DNA of 64,000 bases from Salinibaculum sp. SYNS191 (lineage in GTDB: Archaea > Halobacteriota > Halobacteria > Halobacteriales > Haloarculaceae), in the NCBI RefSeq assembly GCF_037338445.1, contig NZ_CP147838.1, positions 2,852,001 to 2,916,000 of the forward strand. The letters are read 5' to 3'. The position numbers and the translations under genes were made by a program. This document shows, piece after piece, positions 1 through 8,919 of the stretch. A model generated the notes under the pieces. It had not been told where the DNA came from, did no database searches, and was given only the letters and a program-made list of their open reading frames with translations. Every line of letters starts with the position of its first letter. Position 1 is the first letter of the stretch.

Positions 1-1517
1 TCGACGAAGGCGAACGCGACCTCGTACTCGCCGGGGTCCGTGAACGCGTGGGTGACGGTCTCCCCGGCGGCCGTCGACCCATCGCCGAAGTCCCAGGTGT
101 AGCTGAGTATCGTCCCGTCGACGGTCCGCGACGCGGAGGCGTCGAACTCGACGGACTCGCCGACCTGCGGCGTCTCCGGCGTCACCGCGACCGTCGCCTC
201 CGGGCGGATGTTCTGGCCGAGGTCGCTGACGTCCTCGCCGGCGATGCTCCGGCGGTGGAACTCGATTACATCCTCTCGCGCCGGGCGGGGCGTGTGGCCG
301 ACGCCCTCGTAAATCCGGAACTGGGCGTCGATACCGACCTCGTCGTAGACGCGCTGGCAGGTCGGGAACCGCTCGCGTATCATGTCCTCGCCGTAGACCG
401 AGAGGGCGGTCTGGCGCAACTCGTCGCTCGTCCACGCGTCGTCGTAGGGAATCGTGTCGTTGGTGTCCTCGTCGCCCATGTAGAGGAACTGGTTCACCTC
501 GTCCAGCGCGTCCGTATCGACTGGTTCGCCGGTGATGTCCTCGACGTCTGCTGTCCCGACGTGGTAGCGCAACGTTTGCCCATCGACTTCGTCGGTGGGC
601 AGCAGCGCCATCCCGTTCAGCCCACCCGCGGTGACCGACAGCACGCGCTCCGGGTGCAGGACAGTGAACCGGTCGACGAAGTTCCCCGACGCGGAGAAGC
701 CGTTCATGATGATCTTCTCGCGGACGGGGTGGTACTCGTCGGCCAGTTTCTCGCGGGCGTGGTCGACCATCCGGAGCAGTTGCAGGTCGACCCGCTCCAG
801 CGGCCCGTCGCTAACCTGCATCGTGTCGCGGTCGAGCTGGTGCACGTAGTGGCTCCCGTCGACCGGGTCCGACCGCGGCCGGGGGAACACCGGAATCAGC
901 AGCGGGACACCGAGACTGTCGCTGAGACGCCGGGGCAATCCGCCGTCGACGTTCTCCTTCGCGCTCCGTTCGTGCTCCGCGAAGTCGTCCGTCGCCGTGC
1001 CGGTGTTGTTCGACTGGACGAGCAGCGGCGGCGTCGTCCCGGCTTCGTCGTTTGTGGTCGCCGGCCCGTACAGGAAGTACGGATAGTTGAACCCGGCGTC
1101 GGGGTCGGCGTCGACGCGCGTCACCGACATTCCATCGACGAACGAGACGCCGTGTGGAAACACCTTCGCTGTGTCTTTCGTTATCGAACTGCCGCCGCCA
1201 GCAGGGTACAGCGTGAACGCGAGGCTCTGATTTTCCTGGAGTTCCGTTCCGAGCGACACGGTGACGTCAGTGTGGGTCCCCGACGGCAGTGTACCCTTTG
1301 CGAACTCGATTTCGTGACCGGGCGTCGACAGGACGTAGAAAACGTCTGCCGACGCCCGCACCTCCGCGACGACGACCTCCTGATTCCCACCGACTGTCTG
1401 GTCCTCGAACGTCACGGACCCCTCGATGTCCGCTGCCGAGGCCATCCCGACGGCAGTTGCTCCCGCGACTGCGCTTCCGAGCGCCTTGACCAGTGACCGT
1501 CTCGTGAACCCGCTCAT
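1..1517 (-). CDS. Tat-exported alpha/beta hydrolase with C-terminal PKD domain (3' end outside window)
   Basis: Reading the minus strand from the ATG at 1517 gives 505 residues that stay open to base 1, so the C-terminus lies outside the window. The N-terminus carries a twin-arginine signal (SGFTRRSLVKALG) followed by an Ala/Gly-rich hydrophobic stretch, so the folded enzyme is probably exported by Tat. The middle has a nucleophile elbow (NGFSASG) and a late histidine (GVGHTPR), as expected of a Ser-Asp-His alpha/beta hydrolase or esterase; the substrate is unknown. The last visible part is a PKD-type Ig domain (YTWDFGDGS, then VTHAFTDPGEYEV), a fold often used for surface attachment or binding. 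The antisense frame is also open but gives an Arg/Asp-rich shadow protein. Confidence 0.85.
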   Translation of the reverse strand, partial: MSGFTRRSLVKALGSAVAGATAVGMASAADIEGSVTFEDQTVGGNQEVVVAEVRASADVFYVLSTPGHEIEFAKGTLPSGTHTDVTVSLGTELQENQSLAFTLYPAGGGSSITKDTAKVFPHGVSFVDGMSVTRVDADPDAGFNYPYFLYGPATTNDEAGTTPPLLVQSNNTGTATDDFAEHERSAKENVDGGLPRRLSDSLGVPLLIPVFPRPRSDPVDGSHYVHQLDRDTMQVSDGPLERVDLQLLRMVDHAREKLADEYHPVREKIIMNGFSASGNFVDRFTVLHPERVLSVTAGGLNGMALLPTDEVDGQTLRYHVGTADVEDITGEPVDTDALDEVNQFLYMGDEDTNDTIPYDDAWTSDELRQTALSVYGEDMIRERFPTCQRVYDEVGIDAQFRIYEGVGHTPRPAREDVIEFHRRSIAGEDVSDLGQNIRPEATVAVTPETPQVGESVEFDASASRTVDGTILSYTWDFGDGSTAAGETVTHAFTDPGEYEVAFAFV

Positions 1518-1642
1518 CTTCGAACAGTACTCTACGGTTCAGACAAGTGGGTGATAAATATGTCGGGGAGCCCGACGACATCACCCCATCTAAAGGTATC
1601 AAATGAGTGGTTGGACTGTCCGCGTGGTCGTCGGAACCGCGC

Positions 1643-2719
1643 TTACTCCTCGTCGTCGTAGTGTTCGCCGAGCGCGGCGGGAATCCGCGTCCGGCCGATG
1701 AGCGTCAGCGTCACCAGCACGACGACGTAGGGGAGGATGCCGAACAGTTGACTGGGAACGTCCAGCGCCGAAATCTGCTGGAGGCGGAACTGCAGCGAGT
1801 CGAAACTGGCGAACAGCGCCGCGCCGCCGAGCGACGCGAGCGGGTTGTAGTTGCCAAAGAGGTAGGCGACGATGCCGAGAAAGCCCCGGCCGCCGATGCT
1901 GGTGTCGAGGTTGCCGACGAACACGCCGAGTTGCCCGAGCGTGAAGCCCGCGCCGCCGATGCCACAGAGCACGCCCGACAGCAGGACGCCGACGTAGCGG
2001 ACGCGACTCACGCTGACGCCCGCGGTGTCCAGCGCCCGCGGGTTCTCGCCGGCCGCGCGGATGCGCCGTCCCAGGCGGGTGTACTTCAGCACGTACCAGG
2101 CCAGCGGGGCCGTGACGAGCATCAGGTAGACCATCGGCGAGGCGTCGAAGAAGATGGGGCCGACGGCCGGAATCTCCGAGAGCACCGGAATCGTCCAGGT
2201 GCCGAAGGTCTCCACGGAGGGGCTGTTGACGCTCTGGAAGAGGATGAGCGAGACGAACGGCGCGAGTCCCAGCGAGATGAGCCAGACGGCCAGGCCGGCG
2301 ATGACCTGGTTCGACTCGTAGCGGATGGTGAAGACGGCGAAGACGGCCGCGGCCGCGATGCTGACGAGGATGCCGACGAAGAAGGCCAGCCACAGCGCCG
2401 TCGTCGTCCCCATCCCCATCTCGAGGAACCGCTGGACGGCGACGATGCTGGACAGCGCCGAGAGGATGAGAAAGCCCTCGATGCCGATGTTGATGATGCC
2501 GGACTTCTCCGCGAAGATGCCGCCGAAGGCCGCGAAGGCGATGGGGACGGTCACGCGCAGGACCGACCCCGCGTAGCCGGTGTCGAGGATGGCGTCGAGA
2601 ATCTGCTCGGGAACGGACCCGCTGGGGGCCAGTGCTCGCAGCACGAACAGGACGGCGATGACGACCGCAACACCGGCGGCCCACTTCCCGGCCCGGCGGA
2701 AGACGCGGCGGCGGCTCAT
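1643..2719 (-). CDS. Nucleoside ABC transporter permease (second permease)
   Basis: This 358-residue multi-spanning inner-membrane protein belongs to the branched-chain amino acid/ribose-type permease family used by BMP-dependent nucleoside importers (YufQ/NupQ class). The signature segment AEKSGIINIGIEGFL near residues 70-84 and the cytoplasmic EAA-like loop RAAGENPRALDTAGV support this. It is the last gene of a four-gene operon; its ATG overlaps the stop of the upstream permease by 4 bases, so the two are probably translationally coupled. It should pair with that permease to form the channel for a purine nucleoside or similar ligand. The exact substrate cannot be read from the sequence. Confidence 0.9.
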   Translation of the reverse strand: MSRRRVFRRAGKWAAGVAVVIAVLFVLRALAPSGSVPEQILDAILDTGYAGSVLRVTVPIAFAAFGGIFAEKSGIINIGIEGFLILSALSSIVAVQRFLEMGMGTTTALWLAFFVGILVSIAAAAVFAVFTIRYESNQVIAGLAVWLISLGLAPFVSLILFQSVNSPSVETFGTWTIPVLSEIPAVGPIFFDASPMVYLMLVTAPLAWYVLKYTRLGRRIRAAGENPRALDTAGVSVSRVRYVGVLLSGVLCGIGGAGFTLGQLGVFVGNLDTSIGGRGFLGIVAYLFGNYNPLASLGGAALFASFDSLQFRLQQISALDVPSQLFGILPYVVVLVTLTLIGRTRIPAALGEHYDDEE

Positions 2720-3912
2720 GGCTCCGTCCCTCCCCCGGAGAGGTCGATGACGTCACGGCGGTTCAGCGTCCGGCCGACGATGCGGAAGAGTTCGGGCGTT
2801 GCCACGAGCAGGATGATGAGGCCACGGAGCACGCCCACGAGCTGGCGCGGGATGCCGAGGTTGAACTGGATGGCCTGGCTGCCGCTCTCCAGGATTCCAA
2901 AGAGCAGGCTGGAGGGGACGAGGCCGAGGGGGTTGTTCCCGGCCAGCACCGAGACGGCGATGCCGTCGAACCCGATGGGTGGCGTCCCGGTCTGCCAGCG
3001 GCCGATGACCATCATGACGTAGATGGCCCCGCCGATGCCGGCGACGGCCCCGGCGAGGGTCATCGAGAGGATGGTCGTGGACTCGGCGTCGACGCCGCCG
3101 AAGACGGCCGCCTTGGTCTGTGTCCCCAGCGCGCGGATGTCGTAGCCGATGGTCGTCCGGTGGAGCAGCAGGTAGACGCCGACGACGACGGCCAGCGCGA
3201 AGAGAAACAGCGGCAGTGCGAAGTTCGTGTTCGACGGGAAGACGACCGGTTTGAACGTCGCCGCGGAGGGAATCGCGCGCGTGATGGTCCCCTGGATGGA
3301 CGGGTCGTTGAAGAAGCGCTCGACGAGCACGTAGGCGACGGCGGTGGCGATGAAGTTCAGAAGCAGCGTCGAGATGACCTCGTTGGTGTCGAAGCGGGCT
3401 TTCAGGACGCCCGGCAGCCACCCGTAGAGCCCGCCGACGACGACGCCGGCGACGAGTCCGAGCGGCATCAACACGAGGCTGCCGACCGTGCCGTCGGGGA
3501 CGAGGGGCGCGACCCAGAGGATGGTGACCGTCGTCGCCAGCGAGCCGAGGACGAACTGCCCCTGCGCGCCGATGTTGAACAGGCCGGCCCGGAACGCGAT
3601 GGCGAAGCTCAGGCCCGTAAAGAGCAGCAGCGTCATCTGCTGGAGCGTCAGCGCGATGTTGAAGACGTTGCCGAACGCGCCCTGGAAGAGCACCGTGAAC
3701 ACGGAGACGGGGTCGTAACAGAAGGAGACGCCGAGAAGCGAGAACTTGGGCGTCCCGCAACTCGCGCCGTAGCCGGCCGCGAGTATCACGAGCATGCCGA
3801 CGACGACGGCGACGCCGACGGCCGCCACGCTGACGAGGACGCGCTCGCCGCCCGAGAGGCCGACGAAACGCCCCAGCAGTCGCTCGATGCGGGTCTGCCC
3901 GTCGTCTGTCAT
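2716..3912 (-). CDS. Nucleoside ABC transporter permease (first permease)
   Basis: This 398-residue integral membrane protein is the other permease (YufP/NupP class) of the importer. It has an N-terminal hydrophobic helix near residues 27-48, the conserved FRAGLFNIGAQGQFVLG segment near residues 108-122 that corresponds to the INIGIEG motif of its partner, and a cytoplasmic loop YDIRALGTQTKAAVFGGV. It starts 7 bases after the ATPase stop and overlaps the next permease by 4 bases, which is tight operon packing. It is somewhat longer than its partner because of its N-terminal extension. Confidence 0.9.
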   Translation of the reverse strand: MTDDGQTRIERLLGRFVGLSGGERVLVSVAAVGVAVVVGMLVILAAGYGASCGTPKFSLLGVSFCYDPVSVFTVLFQGAFGNVFNIALTLQQMTLLLFTGLSFAIAFRAGLFNIGAQGQFVLGSLATTVTILWVAPLVPDGTVGSLVLMPLGLVAGVVVGGLYGWLPGVLKARFDTNEVISTLLLNFIATAVAYVLVERFFNDPSIQGTITRAIPSAATFKPVVFPSNTNFALPLFLFALAVVVGVYLLLHRTTIGYDIRALGTQTKAAVFGGVDAESTTILSMTLAGAVAGIGGAIYVMMVIGRWQTGTPPIGFDGIAVSVLAGNNPLGLVPSSLLFGILESGSQAIQFNLGIPRQLVGVLRGLIILLVATPELFRIVGRTLNRRDVIDLSGGGTEP

Positions 3913-3919
3913 TGTTCAC

Positions 3920-5476
3920 TCACGTGCGTTGCACCTTCGTTCCCGCGTCACTTTCGGGTGTCTCACCGGCCATCATCAGTCCCAGCTCCTCCTCGGTCAC
4001 GTTCTCCGGCTGTACGACGTCCACGAACTCCCCCTCGTACATCACGCCGATGCGGTCCGACAGCCGCGTAATCTCGTCCAGCGACGCCGACACCAGCAGG
4101 ACGGCAACCCCCTGGTCGCGCATCGCCAGCAGGCGCTCGTGGATGAACTCCATGCTCCCGATGTCGACGCCGCGGGTGGGGTGGGCGGCGACCACGATGT
4201 CGGGGTCCCGCGAGAACTCCCGGCCGACGACGAACTTCTGCTGGTTCCCGCCCGACAGCGACCGCGCCGTCGCGTTGGGGTTGGCCGGGCGCACGTCGTA
4301 CGTCTCGATGATGTCCTCGGTGTGGGCCCGGACCCGCCCCCAGTCGATGCGTCCGCCCTTCGCGAAGGGTTCGCGGTGCTGACTGCCGAGAACGGCGTTT
4401 TTCACGAGGTCGAAGTCCAGCACCAGCGCCCGCTCCTGGCGGTCGCCGGGGATGTACGCCAGGTTCCGCCCCAGTCGCTCCTGGCGTGACAGCGCCGTGA
4501 CGTCGTCGCCGTCGAACTGCACGCTGCCGCTGGCATCGTCTCGCAGGCCGGTGATGGCCTCGATGAGTTCGGTCTGGCCGTTGCCGTCGACGCCCGCGAT
4601 GCCGAATATCTCGCCCGCGCGGACGGTCACGTCGAGGTCCTGCACCGCGGCGACGCCCCGGTCGTCCTCGACCGAGAGGTTCGAGACGGTGAGCCGCGGG
4701 TCGCCGTGGTCGGTGCTCGTCTTCTCGACGTCGAGCAACACCTCGCGACCGACCATCTTCCGCGCGAGGTCCTCCTGGGTCGTCTCGGCGGCGTCGACGG
4801 TGTCGACGCGCTCGCCGTCCCGGAGGACGGTAATCTCGTCGGCCACCTCCAGCGCCTCGCCGAGCTTGTGGGTGATGAAGATTATCGTCTTGCCCTGCGC
4901 GGTCAGTTCCTCGAAGACGCCGAAGAGTTCGTCGACCTCCTGGGGGGTCAACACGGCCGTCGGCTCGTCGAAGATGAAGACGTCGGCCCCGCGGTACAGC
5001 GTCTTGACCACCTCGACGCGCTGTTGTGCGCCGACGCTCAACTCCTCGACGGGGGCGTCGGTCACGTCGCCCAGCGCCAGTCCGTAGCGCTCGCTCAGGT
5101 CCTCGATGGCGTCGGCGATGCGACTGTCGTCGACCCTGGCACCGCCGTACTTCACCGGCTCCCACCCGAGCGCGATGTTCTCCCGGACCGTCATCGGGCC
5201 GACCAGCGTGAAGTGCTGGTGAATCATCCCGATGCCGCGCTCGATGGCGTCCTGGGGCGAGTCGAAGTCGACCCGCTCGTCTCCGACGTGTATCTCGCCG
5301 GCCGTCGGCTCGTAGAGGCCGTAGAGGACGTTCATCAGGGTTGTCTTGCCGGCTCCGTTCTCCCCGAGGAGTGCGTGGACGGTCCCCTCGCCGACCTCCA
5401 GGTCGACCTCGTCGTTCGCGACGACGCCACCCGGGAACCGTTTGGTGATTCCCCGAAGACTGACTGCCGGGTTCAT
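3920..5476 (-). CDS. Nucleoside ABC transporter ATPase with two nucleotide-binding domains
   Basis: This 518-residue cytoplasmic ATPase has two fused ABC domains, as in sugar and nucleoside importers (RbsA/YufO class). Domain 1 has a full Walker A (GENGAGKTT, residues 38-46), signature LSVGAQQRVEV and Walker B FIFDEPTAVL. Domain 2 has a strong signature (LSGGNQQKFVVGRE), but its Walker A is degenerate (GVDGNGQTEL, no Lys) and its Walker B reads VVAAHPTRGVD with no acidic pair. This asymmetry is usual in the family and suggests one hydrolytic site. It lies 20 bases downstream of the binding-protein gene and just ahead of both permeases. Confidence 0.93.
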   Translation of the reverse strand: MNPAVSLRGITKRFPGGVVANDEVDLEVGEGTVHALLGENGAGKTTLMNVLYGLYEPTAGEIHVGDERVDFDSPQDAIERGIGMIHQHFTLVGPMTVRENIALGWEPVKYGGARVDDSRIADAIEDLSERYGLALGDVTDAPVEELSVGAQQRVEVVKTLYRGADVFIFDEPTAVLTPQEVDELFGVFEELTAQGKTIIFITHKLGEALEVADEITVLRDGERVDTVDAAETTQEDLARKMVGREVLLDVEKTSTDHGDPRLTVSNLSVEDDRGVAAVQDLDVTVRAGEIFGIAGVDGNGQTELIEAITGLRDDASGSVQFDGDDVTALSRQERLGRNLAYIPGDRQERALVLDFDLVKNAVLGSQHREPFAKGGRIDWGRVRAHTEDIIETYDVRPANPNATARSLSGGNQQKFVVGREFSRDPDIVVAAHPTRGVDIGSMEFIHERLLAMRDQGVAVLLVSASLDEITRLSDRIGVMYEGEFVDVVQPENVTEEELGLMMAGETPESDAGTKVQRT

Positions 5477-5496
5477 GAACTGCGTCTAGTAAGCGC

Positions 5497-6636
5497 TCAG
5501 GACGGCTTGGTCGGCACGTCGATGTTCCCGTCGGCGATCTCCTGCTTCGTCGACTCCACGTCGTCCTTGATCTCCTGTGGAATCTGGTCGCCGATGTCGA
5601 CGCCCCAGAGCAGTTCGAAGCCGCCCTCGCCGGCGGCGAGTTCGAACGTCTCGCCGCCCTGGAAGTTGTCGTTGACGACGTGTTCGACGGCCTGCATGAC
5701 GCTCGTGTCGACGCCCTTTATCATGCTGCCGAGGATGACGTCCGAGTACTTCGGCGCGGTCTCGGACTGACGCTGGTCCGCCCCGAAGGCGAAGACGCCG
5801 CGGTCCTGTGCGGCCTTGAAGACGCCGGAGCCACCGGCCCCGGCTCCGTGGAGCAGGACGTCCGCGCCCTGGTCTATCATCGAGCGGGCCGTTTCCTCGG
5901 CTTCGCCGGGGTTCGAGAAGCCGCCGACGTAGCTACTGAGCACCTCGAAGTCCTCGTTGATGCTCTTCGCGCCGGCCCGGAAACCAGCCTCGAAGGCCTG
6001 GACGACGGGTACCTCGACGCCGCCGACGAAGCCAAGCGTCGTGTTCGAGGGGTCCGTCTGGCCGCCGCCGGCCGAAAAGTCCATCGTGGATAGCTGGGCC
6101 GCGGCGCGCCCGACGAGGTAGGTCCCCTGCTGCTCGGCGTAGACCCAGTTCTCGACGTTGGGCTGGTCGACCGCCGCGTCGAGCAGCGCCCAGTTCTGGT
6201 CGGGGTACGCCTGTGCGTTCTCCTGCAGCGGCGCGACGTGCTCGAACCCGAGACAGACGATGAGGTCGTAGTCCGGGCTCGACGAGCGCGCGAAGCGCTT
6301 CTGGAACCGGTCGAAGTCGCCGCTGCTCTGGGGTTCGGCGTTCTGGAAGGAGACGCCGTACTCCTCCTCGGCGTTCTTGATGCCGCGGTTGGCGGCGTCC
6401 GAGAAGGACTGGTCACCGAGGCCGCCGAGCGCGTATATCATCCCGACGTTGATGTCCTCGCCCGGCATCGACGTGCTGCCCCCGCTGCCGCCGTCGCCAC
6501 CGTCGCTGCCGCCGTCTCCGCCATCGCCACCGTCGCCGCCGTCGCTGCCACCGTCGCCGCCGTCCCCAGAACATCCCGCCAGACTGATTGTTAGTCCCAC
6601 GCCACTCGCTTTCAGTACGTCCCGGCGAGAGTACAT
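5497..6636 (-). CDS. BMP-family substrate-binding lipoprotein of nucleoside transporter
   Basis: This 379-residue extracellular binding protein (BmpA/PnrA/TmpC family) captures the ligand for the ABC importer encoded downstream. It opens with a Tat lipoprotein signal: MYSRRDVLKASG, hydrophobic core, lipobox LAGC. A Gly/Asp/Ser linker (GGDGGSDGG repeats, about residues 24-55) leads to the globular domain, which begins DINVGMIYALGGLGDQSFSD, a typical BMP N-terminus. I chose the ATG at 6636 because a TATA-like element (GGTATATC on the minus strand, 6661-6668) lies about 28 bases upstream, fitting a leaderless transcript; an earlier in-frame start at 6675 would sit upstream of that box. It heads the operon. 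Confidence 0.93.
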   Translation of the reverse strand: MYSRRDVLKASGVGLTISLAGCSGDGGDGGSDGGDGGDGGDGGSDGGDGGSGGSTSMPGEDINVGMIYALGGLGDQSFSDAANRGIKNAEEEYGVSFQNAEPQSSGDFDRFQKRFARSSSPDYDLIVCLGFEHVAPLQENAQAYPDQNWALLDAAVDQPNVENWVYAEQQGTYLVGRAAAQLSTMDFSAGGGQTDPSNTTLGFVGGVEVPVVQAFEAGFRAGAKSINEDFEVLSSYVGGFSNPGEAEETARSMIDQGADVLLHGAGAGGSGVFKAAQDRGVFAFGADQRQSETAPKYSDVILGSMIKGVDTSVMQAVEHVVNDNFQGGETFELAAGEGGFELLWGVDIGDQIPQEIKDDVESTKQEIADGNIDVPTKPS

Positions 6637-6660
6637 GCACGAGAGCAGAGAGCGGTAACA

Positions 6661-6668
6661 GATATACC
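6661..6668 (-). promoter_or_regulatory. TATA box of the nucleoside transporter operon
   Basis: GGTATATC on the minus strand, centred about 28 bases before the ATG at 6636. The spacing fits an archaeal TATA box driving a leaderless mRNA and decides the start of the binding-protein gene. Confidence 0.55.
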
Positions 6669-6765
6669 TTGTCAATTACTGGGAACCGTTGGCAAATATA
6701 GCCGTGTAACCGGCCCTACAGCCGATTCTTGACAGCGAATCGTCCATATAGAACGAACGCTGAAG

Positions 6766-6784
6766 TGCCTCCGCACGGGAGGCA
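6766..6784 (+). promoter_or_regulatory. Hairpin covering the Shine-Dalgarno of the VOC gene
   Basis: TGCCTCC (6766-6772) and GGAGGCA (6778-6784) are perfect 7-base complements with a 5-base loop. The right arm contains the GGAGG ribosome-binding site, 7 bases before the ATG at 6790. If it folds in the mRNA it would hide the site. A TATA-like ATATAG at 6747-6752 would start transcription just upstream of or within this structure. Confidence 0.5.
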
Positions 6785-6789
6785 AGCAC

Positions 6790-7173
6790 ATGGTCGAAGG
6801 GTTCCACCACGCGGGCGTCGCCGTCTCCGACGTCCCCCGCGCAGTCGAGTTCTACGAGGGCGTTCTCGGGTTCGAACCGCTCGGTCCGGACGACCCGGCC
6901 GAGACCATCGAGACAGCCACCTACTTCTGGCTGGCAATCGCCGACGACCAGTGGCTCAACCTCGCAGCGAACCCGGATGCGGTTCCCGACTATCCGGGGA
7001 ATCTGGACGACCCGCACCTCGCCTTTCGCGTCTCGGAGGCCGAGGCCGACCGCATCAGCCGACGACTGGCCGACCGGGACGTCGCGGTGACCGAGTCGCC
7101 GACGAGCCTGTACTTCCGCGACCCGGACGGCAACCTCGTGGAGGTGACACAGTGGGACGGACCAGAACGGTGA
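6790..7173 (+). CDS. VOC (glyoxalase/dioxygenase) superfamily protein
   Basis: This 127-residue protein is the size of a single vicinal-oxygen-chelate module pair. It begins FHHAGVAVSDVPRAVEFYEG, the typical first beta-alpha unit with a candidate metal-ligand His, and ends YFRDPDGNLVEVTQW, which carries the usual late Glu ligand. A second His lies mid-protein (DPHLAFRV). These suit a metal site of the glyoxalase I or fosfomycin-resistance type, but the substrate cannot be assigned. It is transcribed divergently from the nucleoside transporter and converges on the adenosylhomocysteinase gene. Confidence 0.85.
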   Translation: MVEGFHHAGVAVSDVPRAVEFYEGVLGFEPLGPDDPAETIETATYFWLAIADDQWLNLAANPDAVPDYPGNLDDPHLAFRVSEAEADRISRRLADRDVAVTESPTSLYFRDPDGNLVEVTQWDGPER

Positions 7174-7200
7174 CAGTCGGACGGAAACGGCGCTGCGACC

Positions 7201-8454
7201 TCAGAAACTGCTGTCGGGGTGCTCCCACTCCTCGGTGTAGGCCTGCTGGCTCTCGGTGAACTCGTCGATGTTCACGCCCAGGGTGTCGAGTTTGCGCTCC
7301 GCGACCGCGCGGTCCAGCCGGTCCGGGATGTTGTAGAGGCCCGGTTCCAGGTCGGGACCGTCGACGAGCATGTCGTAGGCCGCCATGAACATCATCGCGA
7401 ACGTGGTGTCCATGACCTCGGCGGGGTGGCCCTGGCTGTAGGGGCCGGTGAGGTTCACGAGGCGGCCGTCCGCCAGCAGGTTCAGGCGGCGGCCGTCGGG
7501 CATGTGATAGCGGGTGACGCCTTCCTTCGGGGTGGTCGTCTCCTCGGCCATCTCTTCGAGTGCGGGCAGGTCGATTTCGACGTCGAAGTGCCCGGAGTTC
7601 GAGAGGATGGCACCGTCCTGCATCTGCTCGAAGTGCTCGGCGCGCATGACCTCGCGGTTGCCGGTCGCGGAGATGAACAGGTCGCCGACCTCGGCGGCCT
7701 CGTCCATGCTCATGACGCGGTGGCCGTCCATGTGCGCCTGCAGGGCCTTGCGGGGGTCGACCTCGGTGACGATGGTCTGGCCGCCCATCCCGCGGGCCTT
7801 GCTGGCGATGCCGCGGCCGCAGTAGCCGTAGCCGGCGACGACGACGTCCTTGCCGGAGATGATGGAGTTCGTCGTGATGGCGATGTTCGTCAGAGAGGAC
7901 TCGCCGGTGCCGTGGACGTTGTCGAAGAAGTGCTTCATCGGCGTGTCGTTGACGCCGTAGACGGGGAACTGCAGGACGTCCTCCTCCTCCATCGCTTCGA
8001 GGCGGGTGATGCCGGCGGTAGTCTGCTCGCCGCCGCCGATGACCTGCGCGGCGACGTCGGGGTGTTCGGCGTGGACCTTCGCGATGAGTTCACAGCCGTC
8101 GTCGAGAATGAAGTCGGGTTCGTGTTCGAGCAGGTCGTGCTGGGCCTCGTCGAACTCGTCGTCGGTCATGCCCTCCCAGGCGAAGGCGGTGATGCCGTCC
8201 TGGGCGTCCAGGGCGTCGACGACATCGCCGTGGGTGCTCTGGGGTTCGCTGGGCGCGAACAGCACCTCGGCGCCGGCCGCCCGCAGCGTCTCGATGGTGA
8301 CGCCGGACTTTGCCTCCAGGTGGGAGGCGAAGGCGACGGTGTAGCCGTCCAGCGGCTGGTTCTCGCCGTACTCCTCGCGGAAGGATTCGAGAATCGGTGT
8401 GTAATCGCGCGCCCACGCCAGGGGGTCGTCGGAACCGTGCTCGGTGGGTGACAT
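7201..8454 (-). CDS. ahcY: Adenosylhomocysteinase (S-adenosyl-L-homocysteine hydrolase)
   Basis: This 417-residue cytosolic NAD-dependent enzyme converts S-adenosylhomocysteine to adenosine and homocysteine, removing the inhibitory product of methyltransferases. Visible motifs are AAGAEVLFAPSEPQSTHGDV in the substrate domain, NSIISGKDVVVAGYGYCGRG with the Rossmann GxGxxG, and SQGHPAEVMDTTFAMM near the C-terminus. The length matches archaeal orthologues. I use the ATG at 8454 (MSPTEHGSDDPL); an upstream in-frame start at 8550 would add 32 low-quality residues. It may feed adenosine to the nucleoside metabolism served by the nearby transporter. Confidence 0.95.
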   Translation of the reverse strand: MSPTEHGSDDPLAWARDYTPILESFREEYGENQPLDGYTVAFASHLEAKSGVTIETLRAAGAEVLFAPSEPQSTHGDVVDALDAQDGITAFAWEGMTDDEFDEAQHDLLEHEPDFILDDGCELIAKVHAEHPDVAAQVIGGGEQTTAGITRLEAMEEEDVLQFPVYGVNDTPMKHFFDNVHGTGESSLTNIAITTNSIISGKDVVVAGYGYCGRGIASKARGMGGQTIVTEVDPRKALQAHMDGHRVMSMDEAAEVGDLFISATGNREVMRAEHFEQMQDGAILSNSGHFDVEIDLPALEEMAEETTTPKEGVTRYHMPDGRRLNLLADGRLVNLTGPYSQGHPAEVMDTTFAMMFMAAYDMLVDGPDLEPGLYNIPDRLDRAVAERKLDTLGVNIDEFTESQQAYTEEWEHPDSSF

Positions 8455-8558
8455 CCCCTGTAGGTATCGAGCGTCGGGAATTAAGCACTTGGTTCTGGAC
8501 CCGCAGTGTCGCTCGTCTGACCCGTCTCCGCTCCGTCTCGGGCCGTCCACGAACGGCC

Positions 8559-8756
8559 TCAGAAGAGGCTACCCAGCACGCCCGGCAGGTCGATAGTGTA
8601 CCCCAGCCACTCGACCGCCCTGTAGCCGAGAAAGAGGCCGACGATTCCCAGAATCCCGGCGAGACTCGGCGGTGCTGGCATCGGCACTTCGACGGCACTG
8701 AACAGGGCTCCAGCGAAAATTCCCGTCAGCAGAGCCAGCACAATCTGTGATGTCAT
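8559..8756 (-). CDS. XapX-domain small membrane protein
   Basis: A 65-residue protein with two predicted membrane helices (about residues 4-22 and 31-52). The pattern TGIFAGALFSAVEVPMPAPPSLAGILGIVGLFLGYRAVEW (quoted here across the helix-Pro-helix region, residues about 11-50) is that of the XapX/DUF1427 family, with its Pro-rich turn between helices. The family's function is not established. I start at the ATG at 8756; a longer in-frame reading to 8999 would run through the upstream divergent promoter and is Arg/Pro rich. Confidence 0.8.
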   Translation of the reverse strand: MTSQIVLALLTGIFAGALFSAVEVPMPAPPSLAGILGIVGLFLGYRAVEWLGYTIDLPGVLGSLF

Positions 8757-8919
8757 ACGACCCCGGAGTGGCCACGGGCACATAAAAATGAAGATGGCTG
8801 CAGTCCCGCCCACTGCAATCGGTTTCCGCCCAACAGGTCCCTGCGGTGACAGGACCTGCCGGTCTCCGTCTTCCGGCGTCGACCACCACCTTTTCGACGG
8901 CCTGTCCCGCAGTGGGGCC

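Noticed and set aside
8788..8919. N-terminal extension of the epimerase gene
   Set aside because: The extra 44 residues precede a canonical Rossmann start and have intergenic character.
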